Positions 1 through 7,801 of a stretch of DNA of 64,000 nt are shown here, piece by piece. How positions within the stretch are numbered: the first letter of the stretch is position 1; each line of letters begins with the position of its first letter. The notes below the pieces were generated by a model. That model searched no databases. It was not told where the DNA came from and was given only the letters and a program-made list of their open reading frames with translations. The DNA lies in contig JADHVR010000008.1 of assembly GCA_016783885.1 (NCBI GenBank), positions 1 through 64,000 on the forward strand, read 5' to 3'. The position numbers and the translations under genes were made by a program. This stretch comes from Bacteroidales bacterium. Lineage in GTDB: Bacteria; Bacteroidota; Bacteroidia; Bacteroidales; JAADJA01.

Positions 1-131
1 GTAAGTATACTGGTTTCCAATTTAAGTTTCCTATTCGTTGAAAGATTCTTTGAATTGGTTCTGAGAATTGATTTTCAGTGATTGGTTTCATAATATTTAC
101 TTTTTATTTTATGCAACGGATTTTCGCATGA

Positions 132-267
132 CGCACAACCGGCCTAGGCTATGCGTAGTGCGGGTCTTAAAATCACTTCGTTTTCAACCAACACCTATGT
201 TTATTGTATTGACATATTTTCAATTTACAACTTCACCCCGCATTACGTATGAGCCTTTGTTGGCGTT
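132..267 (-). repeat. attC-like integron recombination site, copy 1
   Basis: A long imperfect palindrome. The left arm contains TATGCGTAGTGCGGGT and the right arm ACCCCGCATTACGTATG reads back to it. The outer ends are CGCACAACC (132-140) and GTTGGCGTT (259-267), which resemble the RYYYAAC and GTTRRRY ends of attC. The interior shares CACTTCGTTTTCAA and TTCAATTTAC with the site at 5442-5580 in the same orientation. The size (136 bp) is close to the other copy (139 bp). Read on the minus strand it follows the last gene of the defence cassette, where an attC belongs. Recombination activity is inferred, not shown. Confidence 0.72.
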
Positions 268-299
268 TCGTTGTTTATCTTGTCAGGGTTGGCTGGGCA

Positions 300-354
300 A
301 GCTCTTTTGCAATTTTTGGCTTTTATGTTGGCTTGTGGGAATTGCAAATGTGCT
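300..354. repeat. 55-bp stem-loop element, copy 1
   Basis: The sequence begins AGCTCTTTTG and ends CAAATGTGCT, with TTGCAATT pairing to AATTGCAA to form a hairpin. A second copy at 5360-5415 keeps the same outer bases but changes both arms together (GGTTTTT with AAAAACC), so pairing is conserved while sequence is not. It lies just inside the attC-like site, downstream of the last defence gene. It could be a terminator or part of the cassette end structure. The 1-370 stretch holds no other convincing gene. Confidence 0.6.
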
Positions 355-370
355 TGATCATAGCACTTAA

Positions 371-1339
371 TTAAAAAGTCAAATCAAAAAAGTAAATATC
401 TTTATTTGGAATAGAATATCCAAAAGTGTTGTAAATAGCAGGTTTCGCATATGCAAGTTGAATTTTTTCGTTTTCGAGAGCTGCAAGACCAGCACCAATA
501 GTCGACAACTTATTGTTTAGAGGAGCAATTACAGTATTTAAGTCTTTGAACTGTGTCTGATTAATATAATCAAGTATTTGTTTTTTTGTATTGTAAGGAT
601 TAACACAGGAAAAAATGAATTCATTAATATTTGAATACTCGCTTACGATTTTGCTATGTCTTTCATAATTTATTTTTTGATGATTAGTTTGGATTGATGA
701 TTCAATGTCAGCGAATCCTATTGAAATTATATCATATTCATATTCTTTAATAATTTGTCTTGTTCTATTAAATTCAAAGCCAAATAAAATCATTAAATGA
801 TTTTGTTCTGTAAAATCTGTCAGACCTGGATATCCAATAATTGTTCTAATATCTAATATTCCTTTGGATAACCATTTCTCGTCATCATTTTTAATATTGA
901 ACGAATATTCTTTTGCACCTACATAGAAACATGTAATCTTGTTAAAACTACTTTTTGTCAAATCAAGATATTTAAGTAATATTAATAAACTTTCATGCGT
1001 GAATGTTGTTATATCAATCACAACCCTAGGCTTGGAATAATCTATAATGATTTCATTGATAGTGTTTGATATTTGATTATAAATAGAAATTGGATCATTT
1101 GAGTTAAATTCAACCAACTTTGACTTTTCTTTATTAATGCCCACCAATTTAGAAGCGTTCATTCTAACTAAATCACCCTCATTATAATTAGAAAAAATAA
1201 TCCTTCTTTGAATATTAAAGTCTGCAAAAATTTCGGGTATAACAAAACATCTGTCCTCAAAGCTTGAAGATGAAATTAGAATATCAATCTTCTCGTTCCT
1301 TAATTGGGATTTTATTTGATTCGCTTCTAATTTTTTCAT
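371..1339 (-). CDS. unrecognised protein, last gene of defence operon
   Basis: A 322-residue soluble protein with no signal peptide or membrane segment. I do not recognise the family. The N-terminal part alternates strands and helices in a Rossmann-like way. It has a run of serines followed by FEDR near residue 27 and a hydrophobic strand VVIDITTFTH near residue 130; both look like candidate binding-site loops. It starts 3 nt after the ATPase gene, so the two are almost certainly co-translated and probably act together. An effector or sensor role is inferred from position only. The stop lies about 15 bp from the hairpin at 300-354. Confidence 0.75.
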   Translation of the reverse strand: MKKLEANQIKSQLRNEKIDILISSSSFEDRCFVIPEIFADFNIQRRIIFSNYNEGDLVRMNASKLVGINKEKSKLVEFNSNDPISIYNQISNTINEIIIDYSKPRVVIDITTFTHESLLILLKYLDLTKSSFNKITCFYVGAKEYSFNIKNDDEKWLSKGILDIRTIIGYPGLTDFTEQNHLMILFGFEFNRTRQIIKEYEYDIISIGFADIESSIQTNHQKINYERHSKIVSEYSNINEFIFSCVNPYNTKKQILDYINQTQFKDLNTVIAPLNNKLSTIGAGLAALENEKIQLAYAKPAIYNTFGYSIPNKDIYFFDLTF

Positions 1340-1342
1340 GAC

Positions 1343-3127
1343 TTATATGTTTTCAAAAAGAGATGGCTGGTTATATTTTTCAGCACCTTTAATTTTAGAC
1401 TTAAAAATATCTATAAAACCAGCAGGATTTGTTAATGATTTTTTAAGAATGCGAGCATTCATAAACTTGTAACCAGCAAAACTAGTTGGGTCTAATCCAA
1501 AATGTGGTGCAAGTATTCTGTTTAATATATATAACCTTGCTTTGCCAGTACCATATTTATTTCCAATCATTGATTTTTGAAGATATCCATGCTGAATGCC
1601 AAGAGATAGTATATTTCTTAATTCTTCATCAGGTTCATCATTCAAAGCTATTGAAAACACTCTTCTTTCAGATGTATCTGAATTTAATATTACACGAAAT
1701 AGGCCACCCATCCCTAATAACAGATTACGTAACTTGTCCATGTCTCTTTTGTTTTGTGCTTCTTCTCGAAATTTGTCAAATTCGCTTTCCATTTTTTTAT
1801 CAGAAACTTTTTTTATTTCCTTGTCTTGAATCGAATGACTTATGCATTTAACAGGATTGTTATTGTTTGTAGATTGCTGGTTAACATACATCTCTGAAGC
1901 GAAATCAATAAATTCTCTAATATTACCTGATGAAATATTTACAAGTTGACGAAAGCCAGCATAGCTGTATGTGTATCTGTTTCCTTGTAACTCTTTTATA
2001 AAGTCAGGTATGGTATATCTATATGCATAATCATATGCTTGGGCTTCTGTAAAACCTTCACTTTTCTTATCGTCAATGTATTGGATTCTTTTTTTCTCAA
2101 TATTATTTGCTTGTTGAATATCTTCTGGAAAATATTCTGTGGGATCGGTGATCTCACATTTATATTTTTTTAATCGTTTTACAACAATTTCATCTATCCT
2201 TTTATAATAAACATCTTTTTGTGTAGTATAAATATCATTAATATTTACCTCTGAATAATCGTGTGGTGTATCTATCCTAGACTCATTTATTGTTCTAAAG
2301 ACCCGATATTTTAATTGTGTTGAAATCTTAAGGCTTACTTCAGTGGTAGTGCGCATTGCTACCCATGAATTCAATATCATTCTTTGAACAACACTTAATT
2401 CATCAGCATCATCAATTAACAAATAAATTGGTTTATCAGGCATGAATGGCAAACGTTGTATTTTTTTTAATACCTCATAAAGAAATTCAGAATATAGAAA
2501 TATTGGACCGTTATAAGGTAAAGGGTCTGATCTGCCTATCAATTTATGAATGTAATTATGTTGAAAATCGCTCGAAAGAGATTTCAATAAATCAATCGTA
2601 TGTACTAAAATATTCCTAACAGTAACTTCTTTGGTAAATTCTGTTTGAGAAATGTAACCAGCATATTTAAGAAGTTTGCAAAAAGAATCATTGTAAAAAT
2701 CTAAAAATGCATTTTGATTCTTAATAGTTTCTTGAAAATTAGTATTAAGTAATTCTTTGAAAATGACTATTGAAAAGTGTAAAACCATATAATGTTCATT
2801 TAATAGAGCTTCACCATGTTTGTCATTTAGTTTTATATCAGTTTTATTAAGTTGACCTTTCTTTATCGGGATATAAATTCCAAAATAATCAAGACTTTTG
2901 ATATTCCTTTTTCTTTTCAAAGTTTTTCCTTCACTATTAATCAAAATTTGGCAATCGGGCTTCATATACCTAAACATCATGCTCTTGCCAGATCCACGTG
3001 CACCATTAATGAATGTATGACCAGATTTCGGAACATTATAGTATTCTCCAAATACAGGAACAAATAAATCCATTACATCTTTTGGATTTATCTCATCAGG
3101 GTATTTAAATTCGAAAGGATTATCCAT
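1343..3127 (-). CDS. P-loop ATPase of putative defence operon
   Basis: A 594-residue ATPase. The Walker A motif GARGSGKS is at residues 42-49. A Walker B-like stretch, LLIDDADELS, is near residue 235. The overall layout resembles ORC/CDC6-like or STAND-type AAA ATPases: an N-terminal P-loop, then a helical region, then a basic C-terminal part that could be a winged helix. ATPases of this kind are common motor or sensor subunits in multi-gene antiphage systems. It begins 1 nt after the HD gene and ends 3 nt before the next gene. A role in nucleic-acid or phage-product sensing is an inference from context. Confidence 0.8.
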   Translation of the reverse strand: MDNPFEFKYPDEINPKDVMDLFVPVFGEYYNVPKSGHTFINGARGSGKSMMFRYMKPDCQILINSEGKTLKRKRNIKSLDYFGIYIPIKKGQLNKTDIKLNDKHGEALLNEHYMVLHFSIVIFKELLNTNFQETIKNQNAFLDFYNDSFCKLLKYAGYISQTEFTKEVTVRNILVHTIDLLKSLSSDFQHNYIHKLIGRSDPLPYNGPIFLYSEFLYEVLKKIQRLPFMPDKPIYLLIDDADELSVVQRMILNSWVAMRTTTEVSLKISTQLKYRVFRTINESRIDTPHDYSEVNINDIYTTQKDVYYKRIDEIVVKRLKKYKCEITDPTEYFPEDIQQANNIEKKRIQYIDDKKSEGFTEAQAYDYAYRYTIPDFIKELQGNRYTYSYAGFRQLVNISSGNIREFIDFASEMYVNQQSTNNNNPVKCISHSIQDKEIKKVSDKKMESEFDKFREEAQNKRDMDKLRNLLLGMGGLFRVILNSDTSERRVFSIALNDEPDEELRNILSLGIQHGYLQKSMIGNKYGTGKARLYILNRILAPHFGLDPTSFAGYKFMNARILKKSLTNPAGFIDIFKSKIKGAEKYNQPSLFENI

Positions 3128-3128
3128 T

Positions 3129-4049
3129 TTATTTATTTAAAATATTTAGTAAATTTTCCCCAGTGATATTTTTACCATCTGGATATTTCAATTCGCTACA
3201 CATGGAAAAAATATCTCCAGAGATATTTGGATATTGATTGTCTTGAAGAGTGAAGGTAATATCATCATGGACTGTAAAATCTGATTCTTTGATAGTTTTA
3301 TTTGGTTCATGTCTTGTGTAAAATTCTATCTGTATCCATATTTTGTCGATATCAATTAAGCCTTTCCAAAACTTCGAACAATAAATTCTTTCATTATGTA
3401 CTTTAAGTACTCTTTCATATAATTCATCTAATAAATAAACTTCAGATTTACCTTTTCCTAGTTTATTCAGCAAAAATTCTTTCGGAATTTTAAAATGGAG
3501 TTCAACAGTTTGGCTATCGTGTTTAACGATAACTGAATCAAGGCAAAATGAGTATGCATGGTAGATTTCACTAGATTTAGGAATTTGCTTTTTAAATAGC
3601 ATGATAGAATCTGCTCTATTTTTATCATCAGCCAATTCATCTGCAAACCTAACGATTGAAGCAAGTACCTGTTTCCTGATTGGGTATTGCTCTATTGTAA
3701 CAGAAGGTTTTATGGTAACAATTGTATTTGGATCTTTAATTCCGTTTTTCTTTATTATTTTTCCCCCATGAACCTGTGCTATATTTTTAATATATCTTTG
3801 TTCAATAGCATCAAAACCAACAAATTGATTTACATCTTGGATTATTTCTAAAATTTTCTTTTCGTGTCCTTTTCTTCCGTAGAAATTCCCAACATCGTGA
3901 AGCTGAATAGAAGATAACAGAATATATACTTCACGTGGATTTAATACAATTGTTGCGCCATCAACTAAATCAGACGCCCTTTCAATGACAGTAGAAATAT
4001 GTTTGGGGCCATGGTCATTTAACCACAGAATGTCATCTGTATTTGTCAT
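3129..4049 (-). CDS. HD-domain phosphohydrolase
   Basis: A 306-residue protein with a metal-dependent HD phosphohydrolase domain. Visible ligands are H13 and H17 (DHGPKH), H51-D52 (QLHDVGN), a later histidine in QVHGGK near residue 112, and acidic residues in FADELADD near 145. This is the H...HD...H...D pattern of the superfamily and resembles the HD-CE subgroup found beside ATPases and chaperone-like proteins in defence islands. Substrates of the superfamily include nucleotides and nucleic acids; the substrate here cannot be read from sequence. It sits in a five-gene operon, 12 nt after a small gene and 1 nt before the ATPase. Confidence 0.78.
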   Translation of the reverse strand: MTNTDDILWLNDHGPKHISTVIERASDLVDGATIVLNPREVYILLSSIQLHDVGNFYGRKGHEKKILEIIQDVNQFVGFDAIEQRYIKNIAQVHGGKIIKKNGIKDPNTIVTIKPSVTIEQYPIRKQVLASIVRFADELADDKNRADSIMLFKKQIPKSSEIYHAYSFCLDSVIVKHDSQTVELHFKIPKEFLLNKLGKGKSEVYLLDELYERVLKVHNERIYCSKFWKGLIDIDKIWIQIEFYTRHEPNKTIKESDFTVHDDITFTLQDNQYPNISGDIFSMCSELKYPDGKNITGENLLNILNK

Positions 4050-4061
4050 AAGGTTCTAAAA

Positions 4062-4247
4062 TTAATTTTTACTCTTTTCCTTTATATCTGTTAATATTGC
4101 TGCTTTTGTCACTTCATCATGATAAGGTTTAAGAGCTTGTTTAAGGTCTTCATATCTTGCTGAATAGTCTTTTTCATCTCCTTTTTTCAGTAATGATTTA
4201 GGTGGTTTCTTCAACCACTCTTCAAGTGTTTTCCCTTTTAAGTCCAT
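4062..4247 (-). CDS. small charged protein in defence operon
   Basis: A 61-residue, highly charged (Lys/Glu/Asp-rich), probably helical protein of unknown family. It starts 1 nt after the methyltransferase stop and ends 12 nt before the HD gene. That tight spacing on the same strand supports it as a real gene despite its size. It has no membrane segment, zinc site or DNA-binding motif that I can identify. An accessory subunit or small regulator of the system is possible but unproven. Confidence 0.6.
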   Translation of the reverse strand: MDLKGKTLEEWLKKPPKSLLKKGDEKDYSARYEDLKQALKPYHDEVTKAAILTDIKEKSKN

Positions 4248-4248
4248 T

Positions 4249-5298
4249 TTAATTATATTCTAAAATTCTATCAAATATTACATTAGCTAATTTTGGAGGT
4301 ACAGCATCCCCAACCTGTTGCTGTTGATATATTAAAGGTCCTTTAAATGTAAACCAATCTGGAAATGATTGTAGCCTAGCAGCCTCTCTTACCGATAAAC
4401 CACGATTCTCAGTTGGGTGAATAAGCATATTTTTTCTGTAATTCCCAATTACAACAGATGGTTTGTTTTCTGCTAATCGCTTGTATATTCCAGTATGGCA
4501 TCTAGTATGATCTTTATAGTTTGACATTAGGTTACTTGGTATATCACTCCAATTTCCTCCTTGTGGTACATATTTATATCTTTCAATTACTAAATCAGAA
4601 TTCTTGGAAACTAAATTGTTCGAACAAACTTTTTCATCTCCCCTTAACTCTTTTGCATAATTATAAACAGGATTACAACAATATGGTAATTGATCTAAAG
4701 TATTACCATTTACCAACTGAGGCAAGTCGGCTATGGCCTCTATTACACTTGTGGGGTTTCTTTTCTTAGGTAAAGGGAAATCAAATGCAATTCCATGTAA
4801 AGAACCAATTATGAAAATCCTTTCTCTATATTGCGGAATTCCGAAATCAACTGCATTTATAACTTTATAGTTTACTGTATAGCCTAAGGAATTCAAATCG
4901 CTAAATATCTTTTTTAGAAAATATCCCTTTTGCATATTTAATAATCCTTTGACATTTTCAATAATAATCCAATCAGGTCTTGTCAGTCCGGCAATTCTAA
5001 TAAACTCCTTAAATAGCCAATTCATTGGGTTTTTTATTGTTCTGTTTTTTTGGTTTGAATTAGAATAGCCTTGACAAGGTGGCCCGCCAAATAGAATTAA
5101 TTGATCTTTGTTTCTTTCAAAATGAAATTCTTTAACGTTTGAAATATCATCAACAACCACTGTGGTATCTTTATGGTTATTTGCATAGGTTTCAGCCGCA
5201 TAGTAATTGATTTCTACAGCAATTTTCGTTTCTATGCCTGCTTGTTTTGCTCCTAAAGACATTCCTCCAGCACCTGAAAATAATTCAATACCAATCAT
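4249..5298 (-). CDS. C5-cytosine DNA methyltransferase
   Basis: A 349-residue Dcm-type enzyme that transfers a methyl group from S-adenosylmethionine to cytosine C5 in DNA. The conserved motifs appear in order: motif I ELFSGAGG (residues 5-12), motif IV GGPPCQGYS with catalytic C75, motif VI ENV near 115, motif VIII QYRERIF, and motif X VGDAVPP near the C terminus. The target-recognition region lies between VIII and X. It is the first gene of the five-gene operon, with a TAnnTTTG box about 20 nt upstream of the ATG. No restriction endonuclease is visible alongside. The methylation may therefore mark self DNA for the HD/ATPase module, by analogy with modification-linked defence systems. Confidence 0.93.
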   Translation of the reverse strand: MIGIELFSGAGGMSLGAKQAGIETKIAVEINYYAAETYANNHKDTTVVVDDISNVKEFHFERNKDQLILFGGPPCQGYSNSNQKNRTIKNPMNWLFKEFIRIAGLTRPDWIIIENVKGLLNMQKGYFLKKIFSDLNSLGYTVNYKVINAVDFGIPQYRERIFIIGSLHGIAFDFPLPKKRNPTSVIEAIADLPQLVNGNTLDQLPYCCNPVYNYAKELRGDEKVCSNNLVSKNSDLVIERYKYVPQGGNWSDIPSNLMSNYKDHTRCHTGIYKRLAENKPSVVIGNYRKNMLIHPTENRGLSVREAARLQSFPDWFTFKGPLIYQQQQVGDAVPPKLANVIFDRILEYN

Positions 5299-5317
5299 TT
5301 ATTATAGTTAAAAATTG

Positions 5318-5325
5318 CAAACTTA
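5318..5325 (-). promoter_or_regulatory. TAnnTTTG -7 box, defence operon
   Basis: Reads TAAGTTTG on the minus strand, 20 nt before the methyltransferase ATG. It matches the Bacteroidota -7 consensus exactly. It implies the cassette carries its own promoter and does not depend on an array promoter. Confidence 0.55.
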
Positions 5326-5359
5326 ATAATTATTCATCCATTAAGCGTTAGTAAAATTT

Positions 5360-5415
5360 AGCTCTTTTGGTTTTTTCCGTTTTGGATTTATGTGGTGGCA
5401 AAAACCAAATGTGCT
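5360..5415. repeat. 55-bp stem-loop element, copy 2
   Basis: Second copy of the element at 300-354: AGCTCTTTTG at the left and CAAATGTGCT at the right, with GGTTTTT pairing to AAAAACC. Both copies face the same way and sit at the two ends of the defence cassette, just inside its attC-like sites. The arms differ between copies but stay complementary, which argues for selection on the folded form. Confidence 0.6.
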
Positions 5416-5441
5416 AAATGTGCGCTGGCATTTTCACAATG

Positions 5442-5580
5442 AACGCCAACGGACAAGTATATGCGTAGTTGCGGGTTTTCAAGGCACTTTCGTTTCAAGT
5501 TTGTACAAATGTTACTTACCTGCACAAAGCTTCAATTTACCACAAAACCCCGCAATTATCGCATATACAATGTTATGGGC
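5442..5580 (-). repeat. attC-like integron recombination site, copy 2
   Basis: A 139-bp imperfect palindrome: TATATGCGTAGTTGCGGG on the left pairs with CCCCGCAATTATCGCATATA-type sequence on the right. The interior has CACTTTCGTTTCAA and TTCAATTTAC as in copy 1. Its left end AACGCCAAC (5442-5450) is the exact reverse complement of GTTGGCGTT at 259-267. Its right end GTTATGGGC (5572-5580) is the exact reverse complement of GCCCATAAC at 6181-6189. Matching complementary ends on the same cassette are a hallmark of integron cassettes. Confidence 0.78.
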
Positions 5581-5592
5581 TGGTTTTATTCG

Positions 5593-6003
5593 TCAGAGTG
5601 CAAGTAAAACAACCCAAGGCAAAATAGCCATTCCACTTACATAAATCCAATATCCTGTGCTATATGGGGGTACTTCAACAAGTTTTGTCATTTCTTTTCC
5701 GTCTTCCATTTTTAACGGAATTTGAACATCCAATTTGTCTTTATACCAACTATTGTCAGAGGTGTAGTGAATATTATAGTCACCATTTGGAACATTTTTA
5801 ATAGTCACTGATTTAACATTTTTCTTGTCAACAATTAAGTTGTCGTTAATAGTAACATATGTTCTTTCGGTCGGCTTACTTGGCTTTAATACTACTTTAC
5901 CTGTATTTGCACTTTCTGTCTGATAGTTTACGTAAATGTGTTTTGAACAAGAGCTAAAAATTAATAGTCCGCTCAATAAAATAAGTAAATGAATTTTTCG
6001 CAT
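5593..6003 (-). CDS. small lipoprotein in an integron-like cassette
   Basis: A 136-residue envelope protein. The N terminus MRKIHLLILLSGLLIFSSC is a lipoprotein signal peptide, with the lipobox ending at C19. The middle is beta-rich with several NVPNGDYNIHYTSD-like turns, similar to PEGA-type or DUF2846-like lipoproteins that format polar surface segments. The C terminus ends in a hydrophobic stretch (GYWIYVSGMAILPWVVLLAL) that could be a membrane anchor. It is the only gene between the sites at 5442-5580 and 6181-6268, so it forms a classic single-gene cassette. Its stop lies 12 bp from the attC-like site, as is usual in cassette arrays. Function is unknown. Confidence 0.75.
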   Translation of the reverse strand: MRKIHLLILLSGLLIFSSCSKHIYVNYQTESANTGKVVLKPSKPTERTYVTINDNLIVDKKNVKSVTIKNVPNGDYNIHYTSDNSWYKDKLDVQIPLKMEDGKEMTKLVEVPPYSTGYWIYVSGMAILPWVVLLAL

Positions 6004-6180
6004 TGTTTATAATTTAATTGTCTTACTCGTAAGGCTTTTCAGTTCCGCCCCGTTTATTAGAGTGGTCGCTGGTCTCCACTTTTATTGGTTTTGAATTATT
6101 TGTCAGCAACGACATTAAGAAGTGTCAAAAATTGGTGGTTCTCTTGTCTGTGTCATTCCGTTTTTTCGTTTGTTTAACTT

Positions 6181-6268
6181 GCCCATAACTTGTTTATATA
6201 GTGAACTAACTTCCCTTTTTTATTCCTGCCTGGCACAAATTGGTGAAGTTTATTCATCATTTACGGGC
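6181..6268 (-). repeat. degenerate attC- or attI-like site next to recombinase
   Basis: The left end GCCCATAAC (6181-6189) is the exact complement of the end at 5572-5580. The right end TTACGGGC (6261-6268) pairs with it imperfectly. Inner arms TGAACTAACTTC and GAAGTTTATTCA form a further stem. It is shorter (88 bp) and less regular than the other two sites and lies 8 bp from the recombinase stop. It could be the first attC or an attI-like entry site. The rest of 6004-6276 shows no gene. Confidence 0.55.
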
Positions 6269-6276
6269 AAAGATAA

Positions 6277-7650
6277 TTATAAATTCATTTTCTCCAAAGG
6301 ACTTATTATATTTATTATGCTTTTTCTGCTTACGTGAGTGTAAATCTCTGTAGTTTTTGAGCTACTATGCCCTAACAATTTTTGTATAATACGTAGGTCA
6401 ACTCCTGCTTCCAACAGATGCGTTGCATAAGAGTGTCGCAGGCAATGCGGTGTTATTGTTTTTTTTATTCCTGCTATTCTACCCTTTTCTTTTATCATTT
6501 TCCCAATACTACTTCCTGTATATTGAGGCTCACTTTGTCCGTAAAATAAATATTCTTTTGGTAAATAGCTTTTTATGTATTTTTTTATTAGGTTCGTTAG
6601 TTTATCACCAATTGGTAATATCCTGTATTTATCTCCTTTGCCATGCACCGTTATTGTTTTAGCATTAAAATCAATATCCTTAATTTTTATTTCAACTATC
6701 TCATTTCTCCTCAAACCGCACCCATAAAAAATACTTATTATCGTTTTGTGTTTCAGGTTTTTTGTCAATTCAAGCATTTTTTGAATGTCTTCGGCTGAAA
6801 TAACTTTTGGTAAATACTGGCCTTTTTTCGGTCTCGGTAGCTCAAAATTTTCAAATTCCCTGTTATGTACATATTCATAATATCTTTTCAAAGCGTTGAT
6901 AACCTGGTTTTGAAATTCCCTCGAATATCCCTTGTTATTTATTTTATCAAAGATGTATTTTTTAATTTTATCAGCTGATAGTGTTTTTATATTATCTTCC
7001 TTAAAATGGTGTAAGAAATGATTTACCTGGTTTTTGTAAGTTTCTAATGTCTTCAGACTTTTGTTCCGCAATATCATTTCTTCATCAAATTTTTCCTCAA
7101 CAATATTTGGCAATGCTTTCGATGGTTTTTTGTGTTTTTTCTTTACAGTGAATTCGTTAGTAACTATTTTCAATTCATACGTTTTATTATCAAATATTAT
7201 TTTCAGTCTGTTACAATTTTCCCTGTTTGCAATTGCCGACCATACTTTAGCCCCGGGATGCCACCAGGCACCTTCTAATTTTTTTATTTCATCTTTTTTT
7301 TCAAAAGGAATTTTCATGTATAGCAGTCCTTCTGTTTTGTTATAATCTATTTCGATTTTCCTTTTTTTTGATGTAGTGTCCCTTTTTTCTTCTGATTTAA
7401 CCGGTCCATTATCAGCAGATTTTATTTGTTTATCTGTTCCTGCAAATTTTATTTCTAAATCACTTAATACATTATGTAAATGTTTTCTGTAATCTTCCTC
7501 GTAAGGTATATGCCAGCATTTCATGGTTTTACTCCACTTCCTGCCGGTCATATTTTTTATTTTTTCAATCAACCCCTCATCATAATCAAATACCAGCTTC
7601 AGCCGTTGTTCATTTCTGTGAAGAACCGGTTCAATAAGGATGTTTTTCAT
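6277..7650 (-). CDS. tyrosine recombinase with two N-terminal DUF5710-like repeats
   Basis: A site-specific recombinase of 457 residues. The catalytic set looks complete: Arg in GCGLRRNE (~residue 313), Lys in HGKGDKYR, HxxR in HCLRHSYATHLL, His in LLGHSS and Tyr in EIYTHV (~436). It lacks the extra domain that marks IntI enzymes and is XerC/XerD-like. The N terminus carries two related modules, KWSKTMKCWHIPYEE and GAWWHPGAKVWSA, resembling DUF5710/HARP-like domains, followed by a SAM-like core-binding domain. I chose the ATG at 7650 over an upstream TTG because a TAAGTTTG box at 7669-7676 would place transcription start after the TTG. It is transcribed towards the cassette array, its stop 8 bp from the first site. 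It is therefore a candidate enzyme for the array, but that is inference. Confidence 0.88.
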   Translation of the reverse strand: MKNILIEPVLHRNEQRLKLVFDYDEGLIEKIKNMTGRKWSKTMKCWHIPYEEDYRKHLHNVLSDLEIKFAGTDKQIKSADNGPVKSEEKRDTTSKKRKIEIDYNKTEGLLYMKIPFEKKDEIKKLEGAWWHPGAKVWSAIANRENCNRLKIIFDNKTYELKIVTNEFTVKKKHKKPSKALPNIVEEKFDEEMILRNKSLKTLETYKNQVNHFLHHFKEDNIKTLSADKIKKYIFDKINNKGYSREFQNQVINALKRYYEYVHNREFENFELPRPKKGQYLPKVISAEDIQKMLELTKNLKHKTIISIFYGCGLRRNEIVEIKIKDIDFNAKTITVHGKGDKYRILPIGDKLTNLIKKYIKSYLPKEYLFYGQSEPQYTGSSIGKMIKEKGRIAGIKKTITPHCLRHSYATHLLEAGVDLRIIQKLLGHSSSKTTEIYTHVSRKSIINIISPLEKMNL

Positions 7651-7668
7651 GACAAAATATTTCAACTA

Positions 7669-7676
7669 CAAACTTA
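7669..7676 (-). promoter_or_regulatory. TAnnTTTG -7 box, recombinase gene
   Basis: Reads TAAGTTTG on the minus strand, 18 nt before the chosen ATG at 7650. It decides the start codon of the recombinase gene. Confidence 0.5.
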
Positions 7677-7696
7677 AATACAAAAATTATTATTAT

Positions 7697-7735
7697 CCGG
7701 TTAATAACCATTTATAACCGACTATAACCGTTTAA
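7697..7735. promoter_or_regulatory. cluster of TAACCG-type motifs
   Basis: Repeated GGTTAATAACC, TATAACCG and TATAACCG motifs in the gap between the divergent recombinase and zinc-ribbon genes. Similar motifs (GGTTATAATCG, TAACCG twice) recur at 8446-8480 ahead of ssb. They may be shared operator sites; the binding factor is unknown. Confidence 0.35.
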
Positions 7736-7770
7736 GGAAAATTAACCAATTAAAATGTGATAAATGATTG

Positions 7771-7778
7771 TATATTTG
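7771..7778 (+). promoter_or_regulatory. TAnnTTTG -7 box, zinc-ribbon gene
   Basis: TATATTTG lies 24 nt upstream of the ATG at 7802 and matches the Bacteroidota consensus exactly. Confidence 0.6.
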
Positions 7779-7801
7779 TAGTCGAATAATAAATTATCAC
7801 T

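Noticed and set aside
68-370. 100-residue open frame on the plus strand
   Set aside because: It runs through the folded attC-like site and the hairpin; its composition is that of structured DNA, and no homologous features are visible.
132-5580. Reading the two folded sites as inverted terminal repeats of a transposon
   Set aside because: The order of hairpin and palindrome is mirrored, but the conserved inner sequences (CACTT-CGTTT-CAA, TTCAATTTAC) are in the same orientation, and the end pairing fits integron cassettes better.
5390-5644. 84-residue open frame on the plus strand
   Set aside because: Covers the attC-like palindrome and overlaps the lipoprotein gene on the other strand.
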